A DNA stretch of 32,099 nt from Thermoplasmata archaeon (GCA_021809545.1 JAKAYL010000017.1:1-32099), one strand, 5' to 3'. Positions 1-8,391 are shown, numbered from the stretch's first letter. Translations and numbers: made by a program. Notes: a model not told the origin generated them from the sequence alone.

Positions 1-290
1 TGCTGGTGATCCGCCCCTTCCAGGTGGAAGAGGATCGAGTGGGTCCTGCGGGTGTCCACGCCCACCTGATTGGCCGCTTGGCTCCTCTGGCCGGACTCCT
101 GGGCGATCGTGGCCCGTGCCTGTTCGAGGCGTTGGACTTCCTGGGAGAGCTGTTGAACCTGGTCGCTGGAGAAGATCAGGATGAGGTTCTGTTGTTGGAG
201 CAGCGTCAAATCCCCTTCGGGAACCTGGGTCGTTACGTTCTGGTCCCGGATCTCTCCCAGATACTTTGCAATCACACCACAGTTCGTCAT
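1..290 (-). CDS. Coiled-coil protein, C-terminus outside window
   Basis: An open frame starts at ATG 288-290 on the minus strand and runs without a stop to the left edge, so at least 96 residues are visible and the C-terminus is missing. It begins MTNCGVIAKYLGEIRDQN. From about residue 30 it becomes rich in Gln, Glu, Leu and Arg with a heptad-like pattern (LLQQQNLILIF, then VQQLSQEVQRLEQAR), which I read as a coiled coil. The start lies one base after the stop codon of the gene at 292-1476, so the two are almost certainly co-transcribed and translationally coupled. I do not recognise a family. The plus-strand frame over the same DNA is a less convincing shadow. Function unknown; a partner or regulator of the upstream protein is only an inference from the spacing. 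Confidence 0.7.
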   Translation of the reverse strand, partial: MTNCGVIAKYLGEIRDQNVTTQVPEGDLTLLQQQNLILIFSSDQVQQLSQEVQRLEQARATIAQESGQRSQAANQVGVDTRRTHSILFHLEGADHQ

Positions 291-291
291 G

Positions 292-1476
292 CTATCGGTC
301 CGTGAGTGGGAACAGAATATTTAGGGATTCCTCAGCCAGCGCATTCCGGATCAGCAATCCAACCCCTTCGGGGCCTTCCCTCACACGCAGGAAGGGGTCC
401 TCCCGGAGCGCCTCTGTGAGCATCGTCTCGAAGTGCCCCTTCCGCGTGTGCGTCCCCCCGAACCTCCGGGTGCGCTCCTGCTCGATCTGTTCGTAGGCGA
501 AGACGAACTCGTAGAGCGACCGGAAGACCTGGTCCTCCAGCTTCTCTCCCACCTTTTCGCGGTCCACCCCTTCCTCCTCGATCCCCTCGAGGTCGACGAA
601 ATAGACGGCCCCGTCCGGCGCGAGCACGGCGTCCTTGTCGAGCCAGACGTCGTGGAAGTCCAACCCGTAGTAGCGTTGCTTCGACGTGTCGAAACGCAAC
701 GTCCGGGCGAAGAGGGTGAGCATGGCGAGGGAGCTCTGGAGGAACCGGAGCTCGAACGCCAAGGCCTTGGCGTTGGTGTCCAGCCCGAAGGTATCGAAGA
801 CGTGGCGGACATTGTTGCCCACCGTGTTCTTGGCGTGGAAGTAGATGCGGACGTTCGACGGCACGAGGCGAAGCTCTTGGACGATGGGGCCGCGGAACTT
901 CCGGTACCAGTGGAGCGTGCGCAGACGATCCGAGAGCGCCTCCGGCAGGAAGGCCACCTGGACGACCGGAGCGATGAGGAATCCGTTGAGCGACGTGAGG
1001 TCGGCCCGCTCCGAGACGTTGAGCGCGATCTGGGCATGCTCCAGTCCCTGCCCCCCGTACGGTGACCCCCGAAGCCAGCGTTCTCCCGTGATGATCCGTT
1101 CGGTCTCTTCGGCGGGAGGAAGCGGGGAGGGCCTGCCCAACCGGTCCCGTACGTCCTTGTCCTCCGTAAGTTCCGAGGCGTAGGATCGGTCCAGGGGTCG
1201 GGAAGAGAAGGGGTCGACGGTCGAGCCCACCCCCTTGACCGAGAGATGGAAGCCCATCCCATCCAAGGTCACCACCGGGTCGGGCGAGACGGCCCCCCGG
1301 TTGTCGTCCTCCAGGAAGGTGTACGCTCGCTCTGGGGTTTCGTCCCATAGACCTGAGAGCGTCGGGGGAAGGTAGAACCGAGCGAACGGAAAATGGCCTA
1401 TCTCCCGGAAGTGCTGGTTCGTGAGGGTCTGGGCCGGATAGGCTTCGAGCGTGACTGGAACACCGGAGAGGCGCAT
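292..1476 (-). CDS. Uncharacterised protein, weakly kinase-like motifs
   Basis: A 394-residue soluble protein with ATG at 1474-1476. No signal peptide or membrane segment is visible. The middle and C-terminal parts contain YYGLDFHDVWLDKD (about residues 267-280) followed by GAVYFVDLEG (about 288-297). The order 'D-x-H-D...D' then 'hydrophobic-hydrophobic-D-x-E-G' resembles the catalytic and metal-binding loops of kinase-fold phosphotransferases, but no clear glycine-rich loop or VAIK lysine is seen, so this is a weak inference. The C-terminal part is charged and likely helical. It is the first visible gene of a leftward unit and its TAG stop is one base from the start of the coiled-coil gene. 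I do not recognise a named family; a phosphotransferase or pseudokinase is the best guess at low certainty. Confidence 0.7.
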   Translation of the reverse strand: MRLSGVPVTLEAYPAQTLTNQHFREIGHFPFARFYLPPTLSGLWDETPERAYTFLEDDNRGAVSPDPVVTLDGMGFHLSVKGVGSTVDPFSSRPLDRSYASELTEDKDVRDRLGRPSPLPPAEETERIITGERWLRGSPYGGQGLEHAQIALNVSERADLTSLNGFLIAPVVQVAFLPEALSDRLRTLHWYRKFRGPIVQELRLVPSNVRIYFHAKNTVGNNVRHVFDTFGLDTNAKALAFELRFLQSSLAMLTLFARTLRFDTSKQRYYGLDFHDVWLDKDAVLAPDGAVYFVDLEGIEEEGVDREKVGEKLEDQVFRSLYEFVFAYEQIEQERTRRFGGTHTRKGHFETMLTEALREDPFLRVREGPEGVGLLIRNALAEESLNILFPLTDR

Positions 1477-1536
1477 TGGAACCCTTCCCTTTCCCAGGGG
1501 GCTCGAGGATAAAGGGTTGACAGACGCCGGCAGACC

Positions 1537-2301
1537 TTACGGGCTTCCCGAGCTCGGAGACTCCGAGTCCGGCAAAGGCTCGAACGAGAAGGCCATAACC
1601 TTCTCCGTCGTTTGGCTCACCAGGGAGCCGTCAAAGCGGAAGACATCCTTCGGTTGTGCGCCGCGGGCGATCTGATCGAGCGCCGCCTCGTAGTGCCATG
1701 CTTCCCGCTGCTCACGCCGAACTTTCCACTTCGGGTGCTCGACCTGGTAAGCCGCCACAGCTGCGACGAAGACGATGGATGCCCCTATGGCCACCAGCAG
1801 CCATACTCCCGAAACGAAGGCAGCGAATATCATCACGCTGAACATGAGGGCGTACATGGCGAGCTGGAAGTAGAACATCCAGAAACCCTTCTCCACGGGC
1901 GGCGGCTTCCAATTGGCCTCCGCCGTCATCTCCACGATCCTCTTCCCGAGGGCGGCCTGACCGTTGACCATCAGCGAGGCGCCCACGCGGAGTGCCAGAC
2001 GTTCCCACTCTGCATTGGAAAGATGATAGTACATCGCGTCATGTATCACGAGGGACAGCTCCAAAGGGACCCCGGGATCCCAGTGGAATTTCGTCAGACC
2101 CTTCCTTGCATAGTGGAGTATCTTCGCGTACTCAGCACCGCCGCTGGCTGGCCACAGCACCTCAGAGGCCATCTGAGACTCTTCGGGGCTTAGCTTGTAG
2201 TCAGTGAAGAGATTCTTTGCGACGAGGGTGGAAAACAGTTTGTGCTGCTCGGGAGTGAACTGTTCCTTGCTCTTATTACCAGTTCCCAAGCCTTCTGTCA
2301 T
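1537..2301 (-). CDS. Hypothetical membrane protein, two TM segments
   Basis: About 254 residues from ATG 2301 (MTEGLGTGNK); an in-frame GTG at 2346 would add 15 residues. The N-terminal 140 residues are soluble and helical. Two adjacent membrane segments follow (around FYFQLAMYALMFSVMIFAAF and GVWLLVAIGASIVFVAAVAA), then a charged cytosolic tail with RGAQPKDVFRFDGS. A similar tail, RGADPKVILNPDGS, occurs in the same place after two membrane segments in the protein at 12582-13376, so the two are probably distant relatives. No family recognised. It lies 60 bp upstream (in minus-strand terms) of the 292-1476 gene and may or may not belong to the same transcript. Confidence 0.65.
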   Translation of the reverse strand: MTEGLGTGNKSKEQFTPEQHKLFSTLVAKNLFTDYKLSPEESQMASEVLWPASGGAEYAKILHYARKGLTKFHWDPGVPLELSLVIHDAMYYHLSNAEWERLALRVGASLMVNGQAALGKRIVEMTAEANWKPPPVEKGFWMFYFQLAMYALMFSVMIFAAFVSGVWLLVAIGASIVFVAAVAAYQVEHPKWKVRREQREAWHYEAALDQIARGAQPKDVFRFDGSLVSQTTEKVMAFSFEPLPDSESPSSGSP

Positions 2302-2588
2302 GCTGTAGATCTTCCCCAAACTTCGTTCCGAAAAGGATAGACCCACCTGCAGATAATCTCAGCGAAGGGCCCCTTCTCACGGACCCAGGGTCTCTCTGAC
2401 CAGATCTTCGGCAGAGACCTCCCATTGATGACCGTCAGGCTTGGGCGGTCGGCGACCAGGGGGCAACAACATCGCAAGACCTGTCATGACCGTGTGCTGC
2501 CCCTTCTCGGACATCTGGGATTGGATGAGACAGGTCATGTTCCATCAACCCAAGGCTTGATATCGGAGTCTGCCGGCACCCGCATCAA

Positions 2589-3110
2589 TCAAGTGCCGAG
2601 GTCCGTCCAAGCCGGGCTTGGAGGCAGCCCCAGGCTCTTTGCCACATTCGGTTTCAGGGGATACCGGAAGTTGGGGTGGGTCACTATGGCCACCACCTGA
2701 TTTGGTTTCAGGTTGGTGAACCGAAACCACTGCCCGTCAAACTGAGTTCCCGTGTTATTCGTCGATGGAATAAAGACCGAACTTCCCCCCCAAAGTGTCT
2801 TCATCATAGGAGGTCTGATGGACTGCCACGGCACCACGCGGTCAGATCGAAAATGATACCGAAAGACTACTGCGTCATCTGCCAAACCAATTACGTATGG
2901 GTCCGTAGAGATCACGTAAAGTATCAAGCCAAGCAGGAAGAGGTCGATAACAGCTATAGCGGGCATCATACTTCTTATCGGTGTCAATGGCAAATTGGCA
3001 ATCCCATATAGGTCAACAAGTGCAATTATTACTACGCCACAAGAAATATATATTTGAGAGCTGTTCAAGCCATTTGCTCTAATCCAACGGATTGTTTCTT
3101 CGTTCGCCAT
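2589..3110 (-). CDS. Small membrane protein, tandem copy A
   Basis: 173 residues from ATG 3108-3110. Two membrane segments lie in the N-terminal half (about residues 20-40 and 45-67), followed by a beta-rich soluble domain containing GLADDAVVFRYHFRSDRVVP and ending in a NLKPNQVVAIVTHPNFRYPL segment. The layout (paired helices, then a 'GL.D.aV.........vpW..I' strand) is reminiscent of bacterial PH-like membrane proteins of the YdbT/DUF304 type, but that is inference. It is a tandem duplicate of the gene at 3152-3676; the two align without gaps at a constant offset of 563 bp. A TATA-like box about 24 nt upstream of the ATG suggests its own leaderless promoter. Function unknown. Confidence 0.75.
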   Translation of the reverse strand: MANEETIRWIRANGLNSSQIYISCGVVIIALVDLYGIANLPLTPIRSMMPAIAVIDLFLLGLILYVISTDPYVIGLADDAVVFRYHFRSDRVVPWQSIRPPMMKTLWGGSSVFIPSTNNTGTQFDGQWFRFTNLKPNQVVAIVTHPNFRYPLKPNVAKSLGLPPSPAWTDLGT

Positions 3111-3280
3111 GGTAGTGTATCCTTAACACTGATATTTCGGCCATTTCCACATCAGGTGTTAGGGTCCGTCCAAGTCGGGCTTGGAGGCAGCCCCAGACTC
3201 TTTGCCACATTCGGTTTCAGCGGATACCGGAAGTTGGGGTGGGTCACTATGGCCACCACCTGATTTGGCTTCAGGTTGGT
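2601..3280. repeat. Imperfect tandem duplication, 563-bp offset
   Basis: Three blocks of high nucleotide identity recur at exactly 563 bp: 2601-2717 with 3164-3280, 2834-2886 with 3397-3449 (one visible mismatch), and about 2965-3000 with 3528-3563. DNA between the blocks is clearly more diverged. The duplication covers the two paralogous membrane-protein genes. The constant offset shows no indels since duplication. Confidence 0.85.
3131..3139 (-). promoter_or_regulatory. Candidate TATA box for gene 2589-3110
   Basis: On the minus strand this reads CGAAATATC, centred about 25 nt upstream of ATG 3110. That spacing would place transcription start at or next to the start codon (leaderless). No experimental support. 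Confidence 0.4.
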
Positions 3281-3676
3281 GAGTCGGAACCATTGCCCGT
3301 CAATCACTGTCCCGCTGCTATTTGGCGAGGGTATGAAAACCGAGCTGAATCCCCACAATACCATCATGGCAGGAGGCATAATTGATTGCCAGGATACCAC
3401 GCGGTCAGACCGAAAATGATACCGAAAGACTACTGCGTCATCTGCCAACCCGACAATATATGGGTCTGTGGAAACAAGATAGAGGAACACTGCAAGGCCG
3501 AAAACGTCTAAGACCAGCAAACCTGGTATCATACTTCTTATCGGTGTCAATGGCAAGTTCGCGATGACATACAAGTCCGTAAAGGCAGTGGCGAGAATCC
3601 CTCCAATGACACAGAATTGTGATATGCTCAACCCGGACGGCGGAATCCAAGTAACTACTTTTCTCTCGGGCACCAT
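3152..3676 (-). CDS. Small membrane protein, tandem copy B
   Basis: 174 residues from ATG 3674-3676, paralogous to its neighbour at 2589-3110. It has the same two N-terminal membrane segments and the same C-terminal soluble domain (GLADDAVVFRYHFRSDRVVS, then NLKPNQVVAIVTHPNFRYPL). The last 40 or so residues are almost identical between the copies while the N-terminal membrane part has diverged, a pattern that fits recent duplication with patchy gene conversion. Its start is 11 nt after the stop of the 3688-4188 gene, so it is probably co-transcribed with it. Function unknown; a PH-like membrane-associated domain is a structural guess. Confidence 0.75.
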   Translation of the reverse strand: MVPERKVVTWIPPSGLSISQFCVIGGILATAFTDLYVIANLPLTPIRSMIPGLLVLDVFGLAVFLYLVSTDPYIVGLADDAVVFRYHFRSDRVVSWQSIMPPAMMVLWGFSSVFIPSPNSSGTVIDGQWFRLTNLKPNQVVAIVTHPNFRYPLKPNVAKSLGLPPSPTWTDPNT

Positions 3677-3687
3677 GCTTCAAGACC

Positions 3688-4188
3688 TCAACATTGCTGA
3701 TGGATGGCAACGAGGTCTGAATAGGAGAAATATATCGAGCCGCCTGTGATCAACAGCCCTGCGCTCGTCCGCAGCTTCTCGGAAATCGGTGCACCTGAAG
3801 GCAAGAAAATCACCCCAGCAAATGCTCCCACCACCGAGAGTTCCGCCACTGCATACTCGGTGTAGTTTGCCACGTTGTACTGGTACGCGTAGCCTCCCCC
3901 GCACGCGGCATTGGATGATAAGAGTCCGGCGCCCCCGTTCAGGTTGGGGCCGTAGAGATCCCCGTATGCAATGACCGACAGCATCATGGGACCCAGCACC
4001 GAGAGCCATTCAACGAAGAACCACCCTTTCGATCCGAACGACCCTCCCGCCTCCCCCTCGATGAGCCAGGTACTGTCCCGGTGTCGCAGGGCGTCCTCTA
4101 GGGCGGCGGCCAGCGTCTGCCGCTCCTCTTTCCGGCCAACGAGGGGGAGGGGCGAGGGCGCCGGCTGGATGAGGGGTCGAGGGGGCAT
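3688..4188 (-). CDS. Membrane protein with truncated AAA-ATPase N-terminus
   Basis: 166 residues from ATG 4186-4188. Residues 14-48 (PLVGRKEERQTLAAALEDAL ... WLIEGEAG) look like the opening of an AAA/STAND-type ATPase: the conserved 'LVGR..E...L..aL' helix followed by the beta-strand that leads into the Walker A loop. The expected GEAGxGKT does not follow; after GEAG the chain goes to GSFGSKGWFF and then to three probable membrane segments (about residues 57-75, 108-130 and 140-158). The protein ends AIHQQC. I infer that a recombination or deletion joined an ATPase 5' end to an unrelated membrane-protein 3' part, giving a chimera that cannot bind ATP through a normal P-loop. It is followed closely by the duplicated membrane-protein gene at 3152-3676. 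Whether it is functional is unknown. Confidence 0.6.
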   Translation of the reverse strand: MPPRPLIQPAPSPLPLVGRKEERQTLAAALEDALRHRDSTWLIEGEAGGSFGSKGWFFVEWLSVLGPMMLSVIAYGDLYGPNLNGGAGLLSSNAACGGGYAYQYNVANYTEYAVAELSVVGAFAGVIFLPSGAPISEKLRTSAGLLITGGSIYFSYSDLVAIHQQC

Positions 4189-4420
4189 GGCCCGCTATGT
4201 AAGTGGGGACAAATGAAGCTGTTCCTGGGTGAGGAAGGGAGGCCGGGGAGCGGGCCCCGCCCAGTCTCTTCGTCCTGCGCCCCCCTTATCGCGCCAAGGT
4301 TCTGGTCCTTTTGAAGTCGAGAAATTGTATACGTTGGTAGCCTCCGCACAGTTTGGCGTGGCGGAAGAGGTCCGAAAGGATTCATCCCGACCCTACCGCA
4401 AGGCATATCTCTTAATTCGC

Positions 4421-4429
4421 CCATATATG
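4421..4429 (+). promoter_or_regulatory. Candidate TATA box for the ABC transporter genes
   Basis: CCATATATG is centred about 27 nt upstream of ATG 4452 in otherwise GC-rich DNA, the spacing expected for an archaeal leaderless transcript. A second AT-rich patch (CTTAATT at 4411-4417) sits just upstream. The rest of the gap 4189-4451 shows no gene. Confidence 0.5.
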
Positions 4430-4451
4430 ACGCACCTGTCCTGTTTCCGAC

Positions 4452-5288
4452 ATGAATTCAAACAACTCGAAAGGGACCCCTGCACCGACCCCTGCCTTCA
4501 CTTCCCTACCCACGGAAAAAGGATTGGAGGGCCAGACCTATGGAAAGGGAGGGAATGGCGCACTCGTCTCCCTCCGGGGCCTCACCAAACGCTATCCCAA
4601 GGTGGTCGCCCTCGATCACGTCGACCTGGAGGTCCGCCCGGGGGAGGTGGTCGGCCTGGTCGGTCCGAACGGCTCCGGGAAGACCACGCTCCTCCTGTGC
4701 GCCTCCGGACTTCTCGCCTCCGACGAGGGAACGGCCACCATCGCCGGACATGACGTGGTGACGGACGCGCAGGAAGCCCACCGGCGCATGGCCTTCATCC
4801 CCGAGATCCCCCAGCCTTTCGTCTACTTGACCCCGCAGGAGCACCTCCTCTTCACGGCCCGGGCCTTCGGACTCCCGGAGGGGTGGCAGGGGCAGGGGGC
4901 GGAACTGCTCAGGGACCTAGACCTGGACGAGAAGACCCAGAACCTGGCCTTCGAGCTCTCCAAGGGGCAACGCCAGAAGATCCATCTCGCCATGGCCATG
5001 CTACGGGCCCCGGAGGTGCTGCTGTTGGATGAGCCGCTGATCGGGATCGACCCGAAGGGAGGGCTCGCCCTCAAGCGATGGGTCCGCTCCACGGCGGAGA
5101 GGGGAGGAGCCGTCCTCATCAGTTCCCACAGCCTTGCGCTCATCGAGCAGGTCTGCACCCGGGTGGCCATCCTCCGCCGCGGAAGGCTCTTGGCGCAGGG
5201 CACGATCGACGAGCTGCGGCAGCAGGCCCGGGCACGTCCCGACACCTCCTTCGACGAGGTCTTCGTGACCATGACCGAGGAGCCTTGA
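4452..5288 (+). CDS. ABC transporter ATP-binding protein (ABC-2 type)
   Basis: 278 residues from ATG 4452. This is the cytoplasmic ATPase of an ABC exporter. All core motifs are present: Walker A GPNGSGKT at residues 71-78, signature LSKGQ at 169-173, Walker B VLLLDEP at 189-195 with the catalytic Glu, D-loop GIDP at 198-201 and H-loop His in SSHS at about 226. The order and spacing match single-domain ATPases that pair with ABC-2 permeases. The first 38 residues are a low-complexity Ser/Thr/Pro/Gly extension before the ABC domain, and an internal start would also be possible. The downstream membrane protein is the likely partner: its upstream frame overlaps this gene's stop codon and its GTG start is 38 nt on. 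The substrate cannot be told from the sequence. Confidence 0.93.
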   Translation: MNSNNSKGTPAPTPAFTSLPTEKGLEGQTYGKGGNGALVSLRGLTKRYPKVVALDHVDLEVRPGEVVGLVGPNGSGKTTLLLCASGLLASDEGTATIAGHDVVTDAQEAHRRMAFIPEIPQPFVYLTPQEHLLFTARAFGLPEGWQGQGAELLRDLDLDEKTQNLAFELSKGQRQKIHLAMAMLRAPEVLLLDEPLIGIDPKGGLALKRWVRSTAERGGAVLISSHSLALIEQVCTRVAILRRGRLLAQGTIDELRQQARARPDTSFDEVFVTMTEEP

Positions 5289-5326
5289 TCTCTGCGTCGC
5301 AGGGATCCGGGAGCCCCGGAGACGCC

Positions 5327-6946
5327 GTGGGCGCCCTGACGTGGCGGGATCGCCTCATCATGTGGAGAGGCTTGAAGTTCGCCTGGAAGAAGGGCATTTT
5401 CCCCATGATGCTCCTCATGTTCGGATTCTACGGGATCTTCTTGGGCTTGATGAATTTCCATGCCCGGGGGTCTCCGGCCTTCCTCCGACCGGCGGGCCTT
5501 CAGTACGTCGTCCTGCTCACCTTGGTCGTGGGAGTTGTCGTCGGCCTCTTGGCCGGCTCCGGGCTCTTCTCCCGCCAATGGAGCGACCTCCTCCTACCCG
5601 TCTCCTGGGATTCGCTGGTTCGAGCGCGGAGACGCCGGGGATTGCCACGGCTTCTCCTTTCGACCCCCCTGGTCCCGCTCCTTCTCTCGGCCGAGGCCAT
5701 CCCAGTTCCGGTGTCGGTTCCCCTCTTGCTCCGGCTCTTCCTGATCCTCTGCTGGACCTACGTGTCGGGAGCGCTCACGGCTTACTACCTCGTCATCTGG
5801 TCCCATATCTGGCTCGGAAGGATGCGACCCGAGAAGGCCCAGAGGATCGCCCGCTACGCGAAACCTATCCTTCTCGTCTCCACCTATCCGCTCGCCTTGG
5901 TCTTCGTGTTTGGCACCCTCCAAGGATCCCCGGTGGTGACGGCGTTCCTGCGCGCACTGACGCACGCCGCCGTCATGCTCATCCTGGCGCAACCGTTGGG
6001 GGCCGCGGATCTCGCAGGGATTTCGGCGAGCCTCCTCATCCCGGCGCTGCTCGTGGCCTACGCCGAGCCCAAGGACATCCGCGCCCGGCTCCCTCAGACC
6101 CTCTATCTGGTCTCGGAGGCAGGGGGGTCCCTCTCTCCGGAGAAGCCGCTCAAACCGGGCCTGTGGACCGATCTACGGCTCCGGTTCCGAGCCCGGTACC
6201 GGGACCTCGGGAACGGTTCACGGGCCGTTTCCGGGCTCATGCTCACACTGGGATTGCGTGGGGGCATGACCATCGCCGCCCTATTCTTTGCCGGGATGTC
6301 TATCTCCATCGCCGCGGTGCTCTTGGTCTCCGGAGTTGGATGGCACTTGGCGGCGTTCATCGGCGGAGGCCTCCTGGCGCTCTTCCTCCCCATGCTCGGG
6401 GTCATGTACCCCACTCAGGTCGCCCTACCCGGCACACCCGGTGGCTATAGCACGTCCCGGCTCCTCCCCTTCTCGGGACCTGAGCTCTTCCGGGCCCATG
6501 GAATTCTCGTGTGGCCGGTCCAACTGGCCCTCGCAGGCTATGCTGCCGTATTCACCTATGTGGTCCTCGGTGGCCCCTTCGCGTGGCTCGTCTTCGGTGC
6601 GGTCCTTACGTCGGAATTGCTCGTCACTTGGGCTTTCCAGACCGGGGTCTTCAGCGGGTCGGGGGGGCCCCACGGCAAGGGAATCTCTACCCCGCGCCTC
6701 CAGTGGGGAATAGGGGCCCTCTGCCTGTTCCTGCTCTACCCCATAGAAGGCTACGTGGCCTTCTCCGTCGTTGCCCCCACGGATCTCATCTTGGACGCGT
6801 ACATGCTCCTCATCTTGGGGGTCAATCTGCTCCTCATCGCAGGGCTCACCAGGGTCTCCGTTCGACGGTTCGCGAACCCGCCGGCCGAGGGGATTGGGCT
6901 GGGAACCCCTCCGTCCGGAACGAGTTCTCGGCGAGCGTTCCCTTGA
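5327..6946 (+). CDS. ABC transporter membrane subunit
   Basis: 539 residues from GTG 5327, chosen because GGAG at 5318-5321 lies at good spacing upstream; an in-frame TTG at 5285 overlapping the ATPase stop and an ATG at 5360 are alternatives. The protein has about a dozen hydrophobic segments in two groups of roughly six (residues about 25-240 and 300-520), separated by a charged cytoplasmic stretch containing RARYRDLGNG. This is the size and layout of a large ABC-2-like permease. Its position directly after the ATPase gene supports an exporter of unknown substrate. The C-terminus (PPAEGIGLGTPPSGTSSRR) is probably disordered. A hairpin at 6989-7007 follows the stop. Confidence 0.8.
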   Translation: MGALTWRDRLIMWRGLKFAWKKGIFPMMLLMFGFYGIFLGLMNFHARGSPAFLRPAGLQYVVLLTLVVGVVVGLLAGSGLFSRQWSDLLLPVSWDSLVRARRRRGLPRLLLSTPLVPLLLSAEAIPVPVSVPLLLRLFLILCWTYVSGALTAYYLVIWSHIWLGRMRPEKAQRIARYAKPILLVSTYPLALVFVFGTLQGSPVVTAFLRALTHAAVMLILAQPLGAADLAGISASLLIPALLVAYAEPKDIRARLPQTLYLVSEAGGSLSPEKPLKPGLWTDLRLRFRARYRDLGNGSRAVSGLMLTLGLRGGMTIAALFFAGMSISIAAVLLVSGVGWHLAAFIGGGLLALFLPMLGVMYPTQVALPGTPGGYSTSRLLPFSGPELFRAHGILVWPVQLALAGYAAVFTYVVLGGPFAWLVFGAVLTSELLVTWAFQTGVFSGSGGPHGKGISTPRLQWGIGALCLFLLYPIEGYVAFSVVAPTDLILDAYMLLILGVNLLLIAGLTRVSVRRFANPPAEGIGLGTPPSGTSSRRAFP

Positions 6947-7337
6947 GAGACCTCCTGATCACTACAACCCCCAAGGTCAAGGCGCCTTCTCCGCTCACTG
7001 AGCGGGGTGTGCGTAGCGTCGGACCACATCGTCTCTGTAGTCCTGAGAGTCTTGCCAGGGATGTTTGGCGGTAGCGGGTCGTACTCCTTCCGTCTCAAGA
7101 AGGTTTGACCCTACAGGACGAGGCCCTGCACTTTCCCCCGTTAACAACAACGCACTATCAGTAACTTCCCCGTAGGTTCGAGCCTGGTCACCCGGTGCTC
7201 CTGACGGAGCAATGGTACGAGGAAGTCAGTCCTTGGTCCGCTTCGGGAACGTGTCCACAAGCTCCTTCACCCAAGTGCGGGATCTCAGGAAATGTTGGGC
7301 CCATTGACATAGTCTTGCCGCGAACTATCCCATGGCA
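6947..7337. other. Gene-free gap with possible terminator hairpin
   Basis: No convincing coding frame. A stem CCGCTC (6991-6996) with GAGCGG (7000-7005), extendable by G.T and C-G pairs to about 6989-7007, follows the ABC permease gene and could help end transcription, although no T-tract follows. The gap lies between convergent genes. The rest holds nothing I can identify. Confidence 0.4.
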
Positions 7338-7970
7338 TCATTCGGTCAACTTCGGATCGTTTGACTGTTGCACTCCCAAATCCCCAAGCCCTGCTCGCCT
7401 CACGGCGACCGCCCTTGCCGCTCGGTTCCTCACCCAAGTCGTCCATTCGGTTCGGAGTCCCTCGGCCAGTCTTGGCTCGAGGTCTGAGAGGACCGCCTCA
7501 CCGGAGCTGGTCTTCAGCACCACAATGCTGGACATGATCAGCCTCTTGGTAGACATCTCTCGCAGGTCGATCCATGGAATGTATCGTCGTGTCTCCCCGG
7601 ATGCTCCTGGCCCGCGGTCCAGATGGATCCCAGCGGAGGCAAACCCCAATCTTTGAACTCCCCGCCGAACCATAGAGTGGCTGGCGACGAAAGCATAGAC
7701 TGCGATGGGAGTGACTGCGGACAGGAAGTCCGCGACGAGGGAGGCCCAATCATGTCCATCTGCGAGGAACCAATAGAGGAAGATAGCGGCCCCTACCCCC
7801 AATAGAAGCGAAGTGACCCCGGTGAGAATAGAGACCTTGCGGGCCCAAATCCTTACACTATTAGTCTCCCACCGGACGATGTCGCGTTCCGCAGGTTCAG
7901 GACACTTCCCGAGCAGTGCTTGGGAGTTCAGGTTACGGGGATACGGCTCTTCACCAACTGTATCCGGCAT
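7338..7970 (-). CDS. Small membrane protein, PH-like layout
   Basis: 210 residues from ATG 7968-7970. A soluble N-terminal stretch of about 40 residues is followed by two membrane segments (around VSILTGVTSLLLGVGAAIFL and a second near ADFLSAVTPIAVYAFVASHS) and a C-terminal soluble domain beginning GFASAGIHLDRG and continuing to YIPWIDLREM. The 'G...G.hL.......iPW..l' pattern also occurs in the proteins at 2589-3110, 3152-3676 and 11383-12399, so I group them as a locally expanded family of membrane proteins with a PH-like C-terminal domain. Direct homology is inferred from layout and this motif only. Function unknown. Confidence 0.7.
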   Translation of the reverse strand: MPDTVGEEPYPRNLNSQALLGKCPEPAERDIVRWETNSVRIWARKVSILTGVTSLLLGVGAAIFLYWFLADGHDWASLVADFLSAVTPIAVYAFVASHSMVRRGVQRLGFASAGIHLDRGPGASGETRRYIPWIDLREMSTKRLIMSSIVVLKTSSGEAVLSDLEPRLAEGLRTEWTTWVRNRAARAVAVRRAGLGDLGVQQSNDPKLTE

Positions 7971-8364
7971 CTAGTTTGTTTCGGCAGAATCCCCTCATCC
8001 AAGAAGGGTATATCCCCCTCACTGTCTACAGTACTCCCAGTGTTTGGGTTCTAGTCCCTTCGGACCCGAACCGGTCGTTCCTACCATTGTATCCCCCCAA
8101 TGCAATCGGCCACGGACGTCCAGAGCAGAGATGACCGGATTGTGCTTCCCCACCCAGTTGAGTTCTCATGAGACCTACATCCCGCGCGCGTGGACCTCGA
8201 TCGCAGACCCCCCTATGATCACGGCGTCGGCCGCTGCCTCCTTTGTGAGAAGGGCTCTGAGACAAAAGTCCCGCTCCTCGCCTTGGCGATGAGCCAACCC
8301 AACAGATCCCCGCTTCAGCTAAGTCAATGCCAGGGTTCTGGAGACTTCCCACATCATTACTACC

Positions 8365-8391
8365 TTGGTGCGAGTCCGGGAATTGCACCAA
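8365..8391. repeat. Dispersed hairpin repeat, copy 1
   Basis: The core GGTGCGAGTCCGGGAATTGC can fold with the following CACCAA into a stem of about 12 bp with one mismatch around a CGG loop. The same core with two substitutions occurs at 11124-11145. Confidence 0.6.

Noticed and set aside
6-305. 99-residue plus-strand frame at the left edge
   Set aside because: The minus-strand frame over the same DNA is open, starts one base after the previous gene and has a coiled-coil pattern, so it is the better gene.
4229-4753. 174-residue plus-strand frame overlapping the ABC ATPase start
   Set aside because: It lacks any motif, and the overlapping frame encodes a complete ATPase domain with a promoter at the expected distance.
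7195-7656. 153-residue plus-strand frame opposite the membrane protein at 7338-7970
   Set aside because: The minus-strand product has two clean membrane helices and a motif shared with other proteins in the window, whereas this one has neither.
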